Assembly: GCA_903904635.1 (NCBI GenBank)
Contig: CAIVDH010000150.1
Location: forward strand, 1-6,434
Direction of reading: 5' to 3'
From: an uncultured Burkholderiales bacterium
GTDB taxonomy: Bacteria > Pseudomonadota > Gammaproteobacteria > Burkholderiales > Burkholderiaceae_D
Length of the DNA stretch: 6,434 bases
Shown here: positions 5,663 through 6,434 of the stretch, piece after piece
Layout of the letters: each line of letters starts with the position of its first letter
Position numbering within the stretch: position 1 is the stretch's first letter
The notes under the pieces: generated by a model
Told to the model about the DNA's origin: nothing
Database searches by the model: none
Seen by the model: the letters and a program-made list of their open reading frames with translations, nothing else
Made by a program: the position numbers and the translations under genes

Positions 5663-6434
5663 ATGACACGATTTTTAATTTATTTAGTGACGACCGCCGC
5701 TTTGGCACTTTCCCAACATGCTTGGGCCGCGCATGCGTTTTCTCTCTACGACACGCCCAAGTATCAGGCTGGTTACACCCATTTTGATTATCTCAATCCG
5801 GCCGCGCCCAAGGGAGGAGATTTATATCTTGCCAACCCTGATTCCCGTACTAGTTTTGACAAGTTCAATCCGTTTTCCATGAAAGGCGTGGCCGCCGCCG
5901 GTGTAGCCAATCTGATGTTTGAAACACTAGCCATTAGTGCGCAGGATGAAGTGGCCACCATGTATGGCTTGCTGGCCGACGACATGGAACTCGCCCCAGA
6001 CCGCATGGCGATGACTTTCCGCATTAATCCGCAGGCGCGTTTCAATAATGGCGATCCGGTACTGGCTGATGATGTGAAATATTCTTTCGATACGCTGGTG
6101 GCTAAAGGTGCGCCGCAGTTCAAGATGATTTTTGCAGATGTTAAACAATGCGTGAAACTAGATGATCGCCGGGTGCGATTCGAATTTAAAAATGCCAATC
6201 GCGAATTACCGCTGATCGTAGGCAGCATGCCCGTGTTTTCCCGCAAATGGGCAGCCGGCACACCATTCGACAAGATACAACTGACCGTACCGATTGCCAG
6301 CGGCCCTTACCTGATTGACCGTTTTGATATCGGACGTTCGATCAGCTTCAAACGTAATCCTGATTACTGGGCCAGCGATCTGCCATCGCGTAAAGGCAGT
6401 TTTAATTTTGGCCGGATTTTTTATCGCTATTACA
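5663..6434 (+). CDS. ABC transporter substrate-binding protein, YejA-like (family 5), 3' end outside window
   Basis: This is a periplasmic binding protein for an ABC importer of oligopeptides or microcin C-like compounds. The frame is open from 5663 to the edge, giving 257 residues of a protein usually about 600 long. It starts with a signal peptide: MTR, a hydrophobic core (FLIYLVTTAALAL), then a probable cleavage after AWA. The mature start reads FSLYDTPKY..HFDYLNPAAPKGGDL, typical of YejA. Then come FDKFNPFSMKG, LMFETL, ADDVKYSFDTL, ASGPYLI and FKRNPDYWASDLP, all hallmarks of the SBP_bac_5 fold. Upstream in-frame ATGs at 5624 and 5630 exist, but they would add a polar stretch before the signal peptide. 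No start has a strong ribosome site. Permease and ATPase genes (yejB/E/F-like) would be expected beyond the edge. I found no convincing promoter. Confidence 0.92.
   Translation, partial: MTRFLIYLVTTAALALSQHAWAAHAFSLYDTPKYQAGYTHFDYLNPAAPKGGDLYLANPDSRTSFDKFNPFSMKGVAAAGVANLMFETLAISAQDEVATMYGLLADDMELAPDRMAMTFRINPQARFNNGDPVLADDVKYSFDTLVAKGAPQFKMIFADVKQCVKLDDRRVRFEFKNANRELPLIVGSMPVFSRKWAAGTPFDKIQLTVPIASGPYLIDRFDIGRSISFKRNPDYWASDLPSRKGSFNFGRIFYRYY

Noticed and set aside
5788..6273. 161-residue open frame on the minus strand
   Set aside because: It lies opposite the YejA-like coding sequence, which has a signal peptide and clear family motifs. The minus frame has no recognisable domain.
1..6434. CRISPR array, tRNA or rRNA genes
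   Set aside because: I saw no regularly spaced long repeats with unique spacers and no cloverleaf or rRNA-like segments. The only spaced repeats are the short cores at 15-81.

Overview
The window looks like a chromosomal segment of a betaproteobacterium. I base this on gene style (an RhlE-type DEAD-box helicase, a FabI with E. coli-like numbering, a YejA-type binding protein beside fabI, a LolD-like ATPase with a large FtsX permease) and roughly balanced base composition. Burkholderiales (Oxalobacteraceae-like) or Nitrosomonadales are both plausible; I cannot decide from sequence alone.

Layout, left to right. Positions 1-96 are an AT-rich stretch (27 G/C of 96) with four same-direction copies of a CARTAAA core at 18-21 bp spacing. 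It starts with TGTGTC at the junction with a disrupted ABC permease gene, so it reads as one end of a transposon whose body lies left of the window. Next, on the minus strand, come the truncated permease (45-1040) and its ATPase (1037-1729, ATGA overlap), then selD (1808-2866), a DEAD-box RNA helicase (2961-4370) and fabI (4668-5459). On the plus strand, running off the right edge, is a YejA-like oligopeptide/microcin C-type substrate-binding protein (from 5663).

The minus-strand genes are mostly separate transcription units. Hairpins with terminator character follow fabI (4626-4654) and the helicase (2892-2921), and a weaker hairpin follows selD (1766-1794). The helicase has a 297-bp upstream gap whose sequence contains a strong hairpin and may be a regulatory leader. 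fabI has a recognisable sigma-70 promoter in the divergent region shared with the yejA-like gene.

Functionally the region is housekeeping: selenophosphate synthesis, RNA remodelling, fatty-acid elongation and peptide import. The exception is the left edge, where a mobile element has broken a MacB/LolC-like ABC exporter system. The most interesting signal is that transposon end, which resembles the multi-site ends of Tn7/Mu-type DDE elements. What it carries cannot be seen here.
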